The notes under the pieces were generated by a model. It ran no database searches. It saw nothing but the letters and a program-made list of their open reading frames with translations, and had not been told where the DNA came from. DNA of 64,000 nucleotides from positions 186,001 through 250,000 of the forward strand of contig NZ_QHLQ01000002.1 in assembly GCF_011813015.1 (NCBI RefSeq). The letters are read 5' to 3'. Source of the stretch: Parasedimentitalea denitrificans (lineage in GTDB: Bacteria > Pseudomonadota > Alphaproteobacteria > Rhodobacterales > Rhodobacteraceae). Positions 25,192 to 34,385 of the stretch are shown here, one piece after another. Both the position numbers and the translations under genes were made by a program. Position 1 is the first letter of the stretch. Every line of letters begins with the position of its first letter.

Positions 25192-26049
25192 ATGCAGGAC
25201 AGCAACCACACCAACAGCGGACTGCCACTTGCGGCAGGAGTTGGCTACAAACCACAGCATTTCACCCAACTGCTTGATGCGCCAGGCAATGTGCGCTGGC
25301 TAGAAATCCACGCAGAAAACTATATGGGCGATGGCGGCAGGCCACACGCGCAACTGCGTCGCCTGTCTGAACAATTTGCGATGTCCGTTCACGGTGTCGG
25401 CCTTAGCATCGGTGGCGAAGCCCCGCTGGACACTGATCATCTGGCTCGGTTGAAGCACCTGATAGATTGGTTGAACCCAGCCAGTTTTTCCGAACACCTG
25501 GCTTGGTCTACGCATGACAGCCACTTCTATAATGACCTGCTGGCGCTGCCCTATACCAATACCACCCTCGCCCGCATCTGCGATCACATTGACCAAGTGC
25601 AAACCGTAATCGGGCGACAAATGTTGCTGGAAAATCCGTCCAACTACCTTGCCTTTGATGAAAGCACTTGGGCAGAACCCGAGTTCTTGACTGAGATTTC
25701 GCAACGCACCGGCTGCGGATTGTTGTTGGACATCAATAACGTCTTTGTCTCAGCCACCAATCTAGACTTCTCTCCCCAAGGTTACATTGACGCCTTTGCT
25801 TTAGACAAGGTTGGCGAAATTCACTTGGGCGGTCACGATGTTGACGAAGACGACCACGGTGACACCTTGCTGATTGACAGTCACGGCAGCGAGGTCGTGG
25901 ATCCTGTCTGGGATCTTTTGGATTATACGCTTGAACGCTCTGGCCCACTGCCCATCCTTATCGAATGGGACAACGACGTTCCCGATTGGCCACTGCTGGC
26001 CGCCGAGGCCGAACGGGCCGCATCTACATTACAAATGAGAGCGGTATGA
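25192..26049 (+). CDS. bufB: MNIO-family (DUF692) bufferin-modifying enzyme BufB
   Basis: 285 residues, TIM-barrel multinuclear non-heme iron oxidase. Candidate metal ligands sit in the family motifs: Glu42 in 'EIHAENYM', His67 in 'SVHGVGLSIGG', His102 in 'SEHLAW', Glu147 in 'LLENPSNY', Asp180 in 'LLLDINNV', His211 and His215 in 'EIHLGGHD', His231 and neighbours in 'LIDSHGSEV', and Glu258 in 'LIEWDND'. The family uses mixed-valent iron and oxygen to rearrange cysteine residues (as MbnB does); BufB acts on the BufA core before export. It overlaps bufC by ATGA, so the two subunits are made together. Confidence 0.92.
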   Translation: MQDSNHTNSGLPLAAGVGYKPQHFTQLLDAPGNVRWLEIHAENYMGDGGRPHAQLRRLSEQFAMSVHGVGLSIGGEAPLDTDHLARLKHLIDWLNPASFSEHLAWSTHDSHFYNDLLALPYTNTTLARICDHIDQVQTVIGRQMLLENPSNYLAFDESTWAEPEFLTEISQRTGCGLLLDINNVFVSATNLDFSPQGYIDAFALDKVGEIHLGGHDVDEDDHGDTLLIDSHGSEVVDPVWDLLDYTLERSGPLPILIEWDNDVPDWPLLAAEAERAASTLQMRAV

Positions 26050-26801
26050 GCGTCGGAGAAAAACACTTCATCCAAGCAATGATGGACCCAAGCCTTCCGG
26101 TTCCCGAAGGATTGTCCGATAGTCAATTCCGCCCTGCCGGACGCCGGTTCAACGTGTACCGCAATAACGTCGCGACGTCGCTGACTGCGGCCATGCACAC
26201 TGCCTTTCCAGTGATCACCAAGCTGCTGGGTAAGGAAAACATGGACGGCCTGTCGGGGATGTACCTGCGGGCCCATCCGCCGACCTCGCCGATTATGATG
26301 TTCTACGGCGCAGATTTCCCAGTGTTTCTGGCGGAAATCAAACAACTGGACCACTTAGGCTACCTCGCCGATATTGCCCGGCTAGAGCTGGCCCTGCGCA
26401 CGTCCTACCACGCGGCGGACGCTCAGCCCATCCCGGCTGATGCATTGGCCCAAATCGCACCGGATGATCTGATGAAAACCCAGATTACGTTATCACCCAG
26501 TGTGCAGCTCATAGCCTCCGCTTGGCCAATTTACGATATCTGGCGTTTCAACACCCAGGACGATGCGCCCAAGCCTAATGCAGGCGCACAGGATATTTTA
26601 ATCACTCGCCCGGAATTCGACCCAATCCCGCAGCTTCTTCCTGCTGGTGGCGCGGACTGGATCATGGGTTTGATGCAGGGCGCAACCATCGCCGAAGCGC
26701 ATGACAAGACTTTGGAAACAATGCCCGAATTTGATCTCGGAGCAACCCTCACACTGCTGCTGCAAGGCGGCGCAATCACACATTTGACGACGAAAGGATA
26801 A
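26046..26801 (+). CDS. bufC: DUF2063 partner protein BufC
   Basis: 251 residues. The N-terminal half carries the DUF2063 pattern: 'FIQAMMDPSLPVPEGL', 'RRFNVYRNNVATSLTAAMHTAFPVITKLLG' and 'FPVFLAEI'. The C-terminal half ('LMKTQITLSPSVQLIASAWPIYDIWRF') is the second BufC/HvfC-like domain. It forms a complex with the MNIO enzyme and is thought to bind the precursor's leader, like MbnC or TglH partners. The ATGA overlap with bufB fixes the start. Catalytic residues are not expected. Confidence 0.9.
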   Translation: MSVGEKHFIQAMMDPSLPVPEGLSDSQFRPAGRRFNVYRNNVATSLTAAMHTAFPVITKLLGKENMDGLSGMYLRAHPPTSPIMMFYGADFPVFLAEIKQLDHLGYLADIARLELALRTSYHAADAQPIPADALAQIAPDDLMKTQITLSPSVQLIASAWPIYDIWRFNTQDDAPKPNAGAQDILITRPEFDPIPQLLPAGGADWIMGLMQGATIAEAHDKTLETMPEFDLGATLTLLLQGGAITHLTTKG

Positions 26802-26805
26802 GGCG

Positions 26806-27330
26806 ATGAATGCACTTGTCTCCACATATGCTTCACTCACAGGCAGGCTTGACAAGCTGTCGGACTTGCTAGTCCCGACGCTGGCCCGGTTGGTTTTTGC
26901 CGCCGTCCTGCTGGTCTATTACTGGAACTCCGCCGGGCTAAAGATCGACGGATCCATCTTTTCGCCGTCAGCGGGTGCCTTTGGACAGATCTTCCCCAAG
27001 GCAGCTGAGGCCGTCCTGTATGACGTCACCCAACTCAATATCTTCCAACGTTTGGTGATTTTTGCTGGCACTGTGGCGGAATACGTCTTGCCAGCGTTGA
27101 TCATTCTGGGTCTTTTCACCCGCCTTGCCGCGCTCGGCACGATCGGATTTATCTGGGTGCAAACCATCGTCGATGTGACCGGCCATGGGGTCAAGCTGGG
27201 TAGTCTGTTCGACAATAATATAGGCCTAGTTGATCAGCGGGTGATGTGGAGTTTCCTGCTATTGGTCCTCGTCTTCAAAGGCGCCGGCGCCCTATCACTC
27301 GATGCTTTGCTGCGGCGTCGCATTGCATAA
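26806..27330 (+). CDS. DoxX-family membrane protein of the bufferin operon
   Basis: 174 residues with four hydrophobic segments, including 'LVFAAVLLVYYWNSAG', 'VEYVLPALIILGLFTRLAALGTIGFIW' style DoxX helices and 'VMWSFLLLVLVFKGAGALSLDALL'. DoxX proteins commonly end bufferin operons (BufD). Their exact role is unsettled; a redox or membrane-export accessory function is proposed. It begins four bases behind bufC with AAGGA before the ATG, and a strong terminator 21 bases after its stop closes the operon. Confidence 0.88.
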   Translation: MNALVSTYASLTGRLDKLSDLLVPTLARLVFAAVLLVYYWNSAGLKIDGSIFSPSAGAFGQIFPKAAEAVLYDVTQLNIFQRLVIFAGTVAEYVLPALIILGLFTRLAALGTIGFIWVQTIVDVTGHGVKLGSLFDNNIGLVDQRVMWSFLLLVLVFKGAGALSLDALLRRRIA

Positions 27331-27350
27331 GGAGTGCTGTTAAAGAGTAC

Positions 27351-27379
27351 AAAGGGCGCCTTATGGTGCCCTTTTTTTT
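27351..27379 (+). terminator. Rho-independent terminator of the bufferin operon
   Basis: AAAGGGCGCC-TTAT-GGTGCCCTTT is a 10-bp stem with one G-U pair, running into eight T residues. It ends 15 bases before the start of the next gene, so that gene probably depends on its own or a read-through promoter. Confidence 0.88.
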
Positions 27380-27393
27380 GTGAAGGACAAGGC

Positions 27394-27936
27394 ATGCCGA
27401 CACTTGAAGTTCGACGCCACACCATGCGCACCAAACCCGGACAACACTTGTCTCAAACCGGTGTTTCTCTCGCACGGCACGTCGGGCAAGATCTTTCCTC
27501 GTTCGATTTGGTTGTGTCCAGCGAATTACCTCGCGCGATCGAAACTGCCATCGCAATGGGGTTCGCTGCGGATCGAATGATTGCAGAGCTTGGTATCCTT
27601 CCCAAAGAAGTTCTAACCGCAATCAACTGGCCTAACTCTTTGACTAATATATCACAGATAGTGCACGAGAACGAAGCCTGCCGACAGTTTTCTCAAAACC
27701 AAGCAGCCCTCTGGAACGCAATCCTGGGTGAAATGTCCGGCGATCAATTTGCGCTTATCATAACCCACGGCGGCATAATCGAGCTTGGCGCTCTGGGGCT
27801 AATGCCTGTCGGCGATCCCGACAGTTGGGGGGATGCCATCGGGTACTGCGAAGGCTTCAGGTTTACCAATCAGGGCAACGAACTGATCTGCGAGGTCCTT
27901 CGCCTCCCAGATCAGCTTCGCATAATCAACAACTAA
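27394..27936 (+). CDS. Histidine phosphatase superfamily protein
   Basis: 180 residues. The phosphohistidine motif is 'EVRRHTMRTKPG' (His9; RHT instead of the usual RHG), then 'VSSELPRAIETA' and the second-histidine motif 'IITHGGIIELGAL'. These are the phosphoglycerate-mutase-like acid pocket. GAAGGA is well placed before ATG 27394. The Gly-to-Thr change in RHG is tolerated in some members. Substrate not predictable. It sits between a terminator and a convergent gene and is not clearly tied to the bufferin genes. Confidence 0.75.
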   Translation: MPTLEVRRHTMRTKPGQHLSQTGVSLARHVGQDLSSFDLVVSSELPRAIETAIAMGFAADRMIAELGILPKEVLTAINWPNSLTNISQIVHENEACRQFSQNQAALWNAILGEMSGDQFALIITHGGIIELGALGLMPVGDPDSWGDAIGYCEGFRFTNQGNELICEVLRLPDQLRIINN

Positions 27937-27965
27937 CAGCGGCCAGCCAAAATGCCATGTTTGGC

Positions 27966-28334
27966 CTAGAAATGTGCCTTAGGTTCATCCGGCTTACCGG
28001 CCGCAATAGCCAAGACGCCAGCCAGTCCGGCAAAGCAGATCGGGAACAAAGTAAATACGTTAAAGCCAAACCCCACAAACATTCCTGCCGCCGAAGCCAG
28101 CAACAATATGCCACCCCACAAGGCGCGCGCACGCGCCATCGCACCGCCCGCGATGGCCAACATGGGTGACAGAACGGCAAGAACCCGCAACTGGCTCAAA
28201 TTCTGCACCTGTTCGGCAATTCCGTCTATTTCGCCAAAGTGCTCAACCGCAGTCGAATACCCATATCCAAAAAAGCCAACAATCATACCAAACAAGCCGG
28301 CAATGATCCCCAGAACTAGTGCTGCATTACGCAT
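27966..28334 (-). CDS. Small integral membrane protein of unknown function
   Basis: 122 residues with three to four membrane helices ('LVLGIIAGLFGMIVGFFGYG', 'LAVLSPMLAIAGGAMA', 'ALWGGILLLASAAGMFVGF', 'LFPICFAGLAGVLAIAA'). The first spans and the 'LSPMLAIAGGAMA' region resemble DUF4064-type proteins. No functional residues are recognised. It is transcribed towards the histidine phosphatase gene and may share a transcript with the ArsC-like gene upstream. Confidence 0.65.
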   Translation of the reverse strand: MRNAALVLGIIAGLFGMIVGFFGYGYSTAVEHFGEIDGIAEQVQNLSQLRVLAVLSPMLAIAGGAMARARALWGGILLLASAAGMFVGFGFNVFTLFPICFAGLAGVLAIAAGKPDEPKAHF

Positions 28335-28376
28335 GTGACATCTCCTTAGTCAGTCTGCACTCAGATAAGGACAGCA

Positions 28377-28694
28377 TCAGGAAACGCCAAGGGCAGACTG
28401 TGTATCTTTGCCCCAGCCTAAATACAGCTCACCATTACATTCAATCAACGGGCGCTTCATCAACGCTGGATGCGTCTGTAACAGTTCTATTGGCGGTTTT
28501 TCACGTTCTTCCCCGGTCAAACCTCGCCACGTCGTTGATCGTATGTTCAACAACCTGTCGCCAAATTGCCCCAGTGCTCGGTTCAAAACTTCCAACGGGA
28601 CTCCGTCTACCCGAACATCAACAAATGAGATTTCAGGCAATACTTTCAGCGCCTTACGACAAGTGTCACAGTTCTTTAGGCCAAATAATTTCAA
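28377..28694 (-). CDS. ArsC/Spx-like thioredoxin-fold protein
   Basis: 105 residues. 'MKLFGLKNCDTCRKALKVL' holds the N-terminal Cys9-x-x-Cys12 of the YffB/ArsC/Spx branch, and 'LMKRPLIECNGELYLGW' is the C-terminal RPL/P motif. The usual length of this branch is about 110-118, so it is slightly short. Members are glutathione-dependent reductases or, without evidence, arsenate reductases. No ars genes are nearby, so a true arsenate role is doubtful. Confidence 0.8.
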   Translation of the reverse strand: MKLFGLKNCDTCRKALKVLPEISFVDVRVDGVPLEVLNRALGQFGDRLLNIRSTTWRGLTGEEREKPPIELLQTHPALMKRPLIECNGELYLGWGKDTQSALGVS

Positions 28695-28940
28695 CTTCTT
28701 CTCCCCACAAAAACCGAAAAAACAAACGATCCGCTGTAAAAAAAACCATTATTTACGGTAGATGTTATCTGTTTTGCTTGATTTTTTTCCTAGCCGTGTA
28801 AAATTGAATGCGGCATTCAAGCTACCCTAAACATTGTATTTCCTATCTTGAATGGAAATGCGTGGCTAGGGCGATCTTGTTTGCAGGAACCACTTTGAAA
28901 TTACTCAAAGTGAAGTGTAAGTTAGAAGGAGACACGGGGC

Positions 28941-29147
28941 ATGCCAAGCGGTACCGTGAAGTGGTTTAATACAACTAAAGGCTTCGGATTCATTGAACCC
29001 GATGCGGGCGGAAAAGATGTGTTCGTGCACATCTCTGCAGTGGAGAGATCAGGGATGACCGGGCTCGCCGACAATCAGAAAATTGATTACGAGCTTCAGG
29101 AAGGGCGCGATGGGCGTCAAATGGCTGGTGAACTCAAGTCCATATAA
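28941..29147 (+). CDS. CspA-family cold-shock protein
   Basis: 68 residues, one cold-shock domain. RNP1 is 'KGFGFIEP' and RNP2 is 'VFVHISA'; 'GTVKWFNTTKGFGF' is the canonical first strand. It binds single-stranded RNA/DNA and melts mRNA secondary structure. AAGGAG lies ten bases before the ATG. About 245 bases without a gene precede it, allowing a long 5' leader as is common for csp mRNAs. A 10-bp hairpin follows. Confidence 0.95.
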   Translation: MPSGTVKWFNTTKGFGFIEPDAGGKDVFVHISAVERSGMTGLADNQKIDYELQEGRDGRQMAGELKSI

Positions 29148-29156
29148 CCTGAATTT

Positions 29157-29187
29157 CACTGCGCCCTGATTTTCTCTGGGCGCAGTG
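29157..29187. terminator. Hairpin terminator between csp and folA
   Basis: CACTGCGCCC and GGGCGCAGTG pair perfectly (10 bp) around an 11-base loop, between convergent genes. No T-tract, so it may act in both directions or mark an mRNA end. Confidence 0.65.
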
Positions 29188-29219
29188 CGTGACCTAAAAG
29201 TTGCGACTATTGCCGATTG

Positions 29220-29702
29220 TTACTTTTGGCGCCTCAAGTACTCAACCAAAACACAGGCGGGCTGGTCACTTCGAAGCTCGGTTTTATTGACTATTTTCCA
29301 TTCTTCTACATTGAAGTCTGGAAAAAATGTATCGGCATCAGCGATGTCTAAATCAACTTCGGTAATCAACAGGCGATCAGCTATCGCCAGCATATCCCGA
29401 TAGATACCAAATCCGCCAATCCCATAAATCCGCTGATACCCCTGTGCCCGTGCCATATCCACTGCGGCCTTCAACGATGGGCAGACAATGTCAGCCGCAT
29501 CTGGATTCGATGAAACGACTATATTCAAACGATTTTTCAACGGCTTAAACGGAAGACTGTCCCAGGTATTGCGGCCCATGATGATGGCCCCACCTAAGGT
29601 TTCCCGCTGAAATGCCTTTAGATCCTCTGGCGCGTGCCAAGGAATTGTATTGTCTTTGCCAATTGCCCGGTTACGGGCGCAAGCAACCATCAATGAGATC
29701 AT
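29220..29702 (-). CDS. folA: Dihydrofolate reductase
   Basis: 160 residues. 'MISLMVACARNRAIGKDNTIPWHAPEDLKAFQRETLGG' has the substrate-side Trp and Asp-type acid (here 'PWHAPEDLKAF'), 'IIMGRNTWDSLP' the NADPH loop, and 'IYGIGGFGIYRDML' the GG cofactor motif. It reduces dihydrofolate with NADPH, regenerating the cofactor consumed by ThyA. The ATG lies one base behind the thyA stop codon (TAACATG), so the two are one transcript. A longer start at 29723 would overlap thyA. Confidence 0.95.
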   Translation of the reverse strand: MISLMVACARNRAIGKDNTIPWHAPEDLKAFQRETLGGAIIMGRNTWDSLPFKPLKNRLNIVVSSNPDAADIVCPSLKAAVDMARAQGYQRIYGIGGFGIYRDMLAIADRLLITEVDLDIADADTFFPDFNVEEWKIVNKTELRSDQPACVLVEYLRRQK

Positions 29703-29703
29703 G

Positions 29704-30537
29704 TTACACCGCCACCGGTGCACGGATCAGTGGATCCGGGTCATAGTTCAGCACTTCAAAATCCTCGTATTTGAAATCGAAGATAGAGCTGACCTGACGT
29801 TTAATTTTAATCTGCGGCAGTGGATGAGGTGTTCTGGACAGCTGCAATTGCACCTGGTCCAGATGGTTGCTGTAGATATGCGCGTCACCAAGAGTATGCA
29901 CAAAGTCTCCGGGCTCGTGGCCAGTGACATGCGCCAGCATCAGCAAGAGCAGTGAATATGAGGCGATGTTGAACGGCACGCCCAGAAACATATCCGCCGA
30001 ACGTTGATACAGTTGCAGATGCATTTTCCCGTTCAACACCCGCACTTGCCACAGACTATGACAAGGTGGCAGCGCCATTTCCGGAACATCGGCCGGGTTC
30101 CAAGCGGTCACAATTAACCGGCGGCTATCCGGAGACTTCTGAATATTTTCAATAAGTTCCGAAACCTGATCTACGCTACCTGCCCGATAAAGCGGTTCAT
30201 CCCCTGTGGTGCCCTCAACCAGCTCCAGCTTGGGGAAATTGCGCCACTGATAACCATAGACTGGCCCTAGATCACCATTTTCATCCGCCCATTCATCCCA
30301 GATCCGCACCCCGTTTTCCTTGAGATAACCAATGTTGGTGTCGCCCGACAGGAACCACAGCAGCTCGTGGATGATGGATTTCAAGTGCAGCTTCTTGGTT
30401 GTGACCAAAGGAAACCCATCTGCCAGAGAATACCGTGTTTGCATACCAAAACTGGACAGCGTCCCGGTGCCGGTGCGATCTGCCGATGGCTCACCGTTTT
30501 CAAAAATATGCCTCAACGCATCGTGGTATTGCTTCAC
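29704..30537 (-). CDS. thyA: Thymidylate synthase
   Basis: 277 residues from a GTG start with GGAGG eight bases upstream. The N-terminus '[14 protein letters not shown]' aligns with the classical ThyA start. The nucleophile Cys159 is in '[10 protein letters not shown]', the dUMP-phosphate arginines are in 'DRTGTG' and 'SPDSRRLIV', and '[16 protein letters not shown]' is the conserved folate loop. It makes dTMP from dUMP using methylene-tetrahydrofolate. An upstream TTG (30552) coincides with the ribosome-binding site and is therefore rejected as a start. Confidence 0.96.
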   Translation of the reverse strand: MKQYHDALRHIFENGEPSADRTGTGTLSSFGMQTRYSLADGFPLVTTKKLHLKSIIHELLWFLSGDTNIGYLKENGVRIWDEWADENGDLGPVYGYQWRNFPKLELVEGTTGDEPLYRAGSVDQVSELIENIQKSPDSRRLIVTAWNPADVPEMALPPCHSLWQVRVLNGKMHLQLYQRSADMFLGVPFNIASYSLLLLMLAHVTGHEPGDFVHTLGDAHIYSNHLDQVQLQLSRTPHPLPQIKIKRQVSSIFDFKYEDFEVLNYDPDPLIRAPVAV

Positions 30538-30718
30538 CGCGTCGCCCTCCAATGTGATACCATCTCTTCCGCCGTGATACCCTTTGTAAACGCTTTGGCC
30601 AAGAGATTGCGAGCGACAGCATTAGAGCAATCAAATTTTCCCACCCTCTAGGCCTTTCTCTCTGGCGCATGCCGCTTTCGACAGTAAGCTGAGCCGCGAA
30701 ACCAATCTGGAGAACGTC

Positions 30719-31147
30719 ATGTCGCTCACCTACTTACACACAATGATTCGCGTCAAAGATCTGGAAAAGACAATCGCCTTCTTTGAACTGCTCGGGCTCA
30801 AGGAAACCCGCCGCCATGACAGCGAGGCCGGTCGATTTTCGCTGATCTTCATGGCTGCGCCAGGGCAAGAGGAATGCCCAATCGAGCTGACATACAACTG
30901 GGATGGTGACGATGCGCTGCCCAGCGACAGCCGTCATTTTGGCCATCTGGCTTATGGCGTTGATGATATCTATGCCACTTGCGCACATCTTCAAGCCAAT
31001 GGTGTCACCATCAACCGGCCTCCGCGCGATGGCCGCATGGCGTTTGTGCGCTCACCCGACAATATTTCGATTGAGTTGCTGCAAAATGGTGAATCCTTCG
31101 CCCCAGCCGAACCTTGGACCAGCATGGAAAACAGCGGACACTGGTAA
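30719..31147 (+). CDS. gloA: Lactoylglutathione lyase-like VOC protein (glyoxalase I)
   Basis: 142 residues. 'LHTMIRVKDLEKTIAFFELLGL' begins module one with metal His (H7 in 'YLHTMIRV'), followed by 'ECPIELTYNWDGDD', 'HFGHLAYGVDDIYATCAHL' and 'FVRSPDNISIELLQ' with the remaining His/Glu ligands. This two-module pattern matches glyoxalase I, which isomerises the methylglyoxal-glutathione hemithioacetal. Slightly longer than E. coli GloA. The name is a family inference; VOC relatives with other substrates are possible. Confidence 0.8.
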   Translation: MSLTYLHTMIRVKDLEKTIAFFELLGLKETRRHDSEAGRFSLIFMAAPGQEECPIELTYNWDGDDALPSDSRHFGHLAYGVDDIYATCAHLQANGVTINRPPRDGRMAFVRSPDNISIELLQNGESFAPAEPWTSMENSGHW

Positions 31148-31178
31148 AACAAAGCGCCATTTTGATCTTCGGAAATTA

Positions 31179-31222
31179 ATTGCAGCGCGTTTCGCCGAAT
31201 TATCGGAGAAACGCGCTGCAAT
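31179..31222. repeat. Long near-perfect inverted repeat behind the glyoxalase gene
   Basis: Arms of 19 bp with one mismatch (ATTGCAGCGCGTTTC and GAAACGCGCTGCAAT are the outer part) close a six-base loop. No T-tract follows. It could be an mRNA 3' stabiliser, an sRNA end, or a REP-like element. The whole gap 31148-31430 (283 bases) holds no gene. Confidence 0.7.
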
Positions 31223-31430
31223 CGAAACCTTATTAATCGATTTGAGGCCATAGTCCGGTCGCTTCTGCAACCGTATGAGCCCGCTCGTCCAGCTTAGTTA
31301 AAAGCGGCGTACAGACTGTATTGAGGCCCGGGCAAATATCGTTCTAACGCCATTACCCGTTTGCGGTTGTTTCCGGCTGATTAAGATGGCCGGACCGCCC
31401 ATTGGGAGCAGATGCACCCATTGGATTATT

Positions 31431-31928
31431 TTAGTAGATATAGCGGATCTGATCAGTCCAATACCGCTCAACACGCTTCAGAGCAGTAGAGATGTCGGCG
31501 ATACCTTCGATATCGATGACGCCCTTGCCTTCCAGACCTTCAGCATGACGCGAGAACAGTGACGATACAATATCGCGTACTTCGCGGCCACGTGGTGTCA
31601 GGCGAACCCGAACTGAACGACGATCAATTTCACAACGCTGATGGTGCATATAGCCCATTTCAACCAGCTTCTTCAGGTTGTAGCTAACATTGCTGCCCTG
31701 ATAGTAGCCGCGGCTTTTCAATTCACCGGCAGTCACTTCGTTGTCGCCGATGTTAAACAGCAAAAGCGCTTGTACTGCGTTGATCTCCAACACACCGACA
31801 CGCTCGAACTCGTCTTTGATTACATCCAACAGCAACCGATGCAGGCGTTCAACCAGCGCTAGTGCTTCTAGGTAGCCAGACATGAACCCTTTTTGGTCCT
31901 GCTGGCCAATTGGCATTTCCATACTCAT
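31431..31928 (-). CDS. MarR-family regulator, LdtR-like
   Basis: 165 residues. Winged-helix core 'LEINAVQALLLFNIGDNEVTAGELKSRGYYQGSNVSYNLKKLVEMGYMHHQRCEIDRRSVRVRLTPRG'. The sequence 'GYYQGSNVSYNLKKL' matches the recognition helix region of LdtR, the L,D-transpeptidase regulator of Rhizobiales, although orthologues in Rhodobacterales lack defined targets. GGAGAAG lies five bases before ATG 31928. No divergent target gene is adjacent, so targets are probably elsewhere. Confidence 0.85.
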   Translation of the reverse strand: MSMEMPIGQQDQKGFMSGYLEALALVERLHRLLLDVIKDEFERVGVLEINAVQALLLFNIGDNEVTAGELKSRGYYQGSNVSYNLKKLVEMGYMHHQRCEIDRRSVRVRLTPRGREVRDIVSSLFSRHAEGLEGKGVIDIEGIADISTALKRVERYWTDQIRYIY

Positions 31929-32002
31929 TCGCTTCTCCGACTCGAACTTCTAAGACAGAGTGTGACGAATAAACCCAAATAATCAGTTAAACTGTATTTT
32001 CG

Positions 32003-32260
32003 TTATTTTTGAAAAGTTTGCGATATATCTTTGATCAGTATTTGTAGCGAATCTGGTGCCACAACCTGGCCGGTCACCCACTGGTACAAATCTTGGTCGT
32101 TCTCATCCAGCAGCTGATCGTAAAGGTCCAGCTGGCTCTCATCCATCTTGGACAGGTTGGATTGCGCATAGGCTGACAGGATTATGTCCATCTCTTTGAT
32201 GCCGCGACGCATGGATCGCATCTGCATCCGCTTTAGGCGGTGTTCATAGGTCTCGGTCAT
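32003..32260 (-). CDS. sdhE: FAD assembly factor SdhE (succinate dehydrogenase)
   Basis: 85 residues, the right size. The family signature RGxxE is present as Arg19-Gly20-x-x-Glu23 in 'MRRGIKEMDIIL', and the three-helix 'FDxLLxxxDxDLYxWxTG' end reads 'LYDQLLDENDQDLYQWVTGQ'. SdhE helps attach FAD covalently to SdhA. Its ATG overlaps the stop of the HTH gene (ATGA), so they are coupled. Confidence 0.92.
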   Translation of the reverse strand: MTETYEHRLKRMQMRSMRRGIKEMDIILSAYAQSNLSKMDESQLDLYDQLLDENDQDLYQWVTGQVVAPDSLQILIKDISQTFQK

Positions 32261-32658
32261 TCTTGTTCTCCGCGCTCCAGCAACAGCCGCAGCTTCTTTT
32301 CCAGCCGTGCTGTACGGTCAGCATTATTTCTCATTTCACTGCGGATCTCACGCAGCTCAGCCAAGATTTCCGAAAAGTCGCCTGCCACAATAATCTCTTC
32401 AGAGGGCTGGCTCATGCCTTCGCCCTCGCCGGTGATCAACCAGGTCATCGATACATTCAGCACCCCGGCCATCATCGACAACTTGTTTGCGCGTGGCTCG
32501 GACAGGTCCTGTTCCCAACCCAGCAAGGTGGCTTTCTTGACCCCCAACCGGCGGGCCAGTTGGGCCTGCGTCATAGATGCGACCTCGCGCGCACCTGCCA
32601 CCCGGTCACCAAATGTTGCCGCATCTGGACCATACCAATCATATTCCAAATCACTCAT
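32257..32658 (-). CDS. XRE-family HTH regulator upstream of sdhE
   Basis: 133 residues. The helix-turn-helix spans 'FGDRVAGAREVASMTQAQLARRLGVKKATLLGWEQDLSEPRANKLSMMAGVLNVSMTWLITGEG', a standard Cro/CI HTH with a short tail. The C-terminus 'EILAELREIRSEMRNNADRTARLEKKLRLLLE' is a predicted coiled coil. GGAGAG precedes the ATG at 32658; the upstream in-frame start at 32703 lacks it. It overlaps sdhE, so the regulator and assembly factor are co-expressed. Targets unknown; coupling to respiratory genes is an attractive but unproven idea. Confidence 0.88.
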   Translation of the reverse strand: MSDLEYDWYGPDAATFGDRVAGAREVASMTQAQLARRLGVKKATLLGWEQDLSEPRANKLSMMAGVLNVSMTWLITGEGEGMSQPSEEIIVAGDFSEILAELREIRSEMRNNADRTARLEKKLRLLLERGEQE

Positions 32659-32720
32659 GTTCACTCTCCAGCATTGAGTTACCCGTACACCCTTGATCGG
32701 CATTTGGGCGCACCCTATGA

Positions 32721-33956
<1,236 letters not shown>

Positions 33957-33967
33957 AAGGACGAGAC

Positions 33968-34369
33968 ATGAGCGCTGAACTTCCGGATTACTATTTCCGC
34001 GTGCGGGACAACGGTGCCTTTGTGTACCGCGTCGACACCGAAAACCGCCAGCGCCGCATTGAAATGGACCAGATCGCCGTTGTGAACATTCGCAACGGCG
34101 AGATCAAACCCCATGGTGGGCGCACCCTGTCCGAGCAGGATCTGGATGAAATCAAGACATGGATGGCTGAACGCAGGGCTCTACTGGCTGATCGTGAAAT
34201 CGATGACATCCACCGGGCGGTAGATTACCTGAACACGACCGCCCACTGGGTTCAGTCCAAGGCGAGCCCCGAACAACTAGAGATGGTCACTGATGACCTG
34301 CTACTGGCGATGCACGACCTGCGTTCGGTTTTGGTCCGAAAAAAGGCCGATCGGCTGATGAAGGGGTGA
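33968..34369 (+). CDS. Conserved protein of unknown function behind aspC
   Basis: 133 residues with no recognised domain. The start segment 'DYYFRVRDNGAFVYRVDTENRQRRIEMDQIAVVNIRNGEIKPHGGRTL' looks like a short beta-sheet platform, and the rest ('DEIKTWMAERRALLADREIDDIHRAVDYLNTTAHWVQSKA') is helical. AAAGGA sits eight bases before the ATG. No signal peptide. I recall homologues of this kind beside aspartate aminotransferase genes in Rhodobacterales, but the role is unknown. Confidence 0.65.
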   Translation: MSAELPDYYFRVRDNGAFVYRVDTENRQRRIEMDQIAVVNIRNGEIKPHGGRTLSEQDLDEIKTWMAERRALLADREIDDIHRAVDYLNTTAHWVQSKASPEQLEMVTDDLLLAMHDLRSVLVRKKADRLMKG

Positions 34370-34385
34370 TTCCAGTCCAGGGCCC

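Noticed and set aside
28377..28694. Arsenic resistance call for the ArsC-like gene
   Set aside because: Only the fold and CxxC are visible, and no arsR, arsB or acr3 gene is nearby.
28319..28801. Plus-strand 160-codon frame over the ArsC-like gene
   Set aside because: Overlaps a CxxC-containing thioredoxin-fold gene on the other strand; no features of its own.
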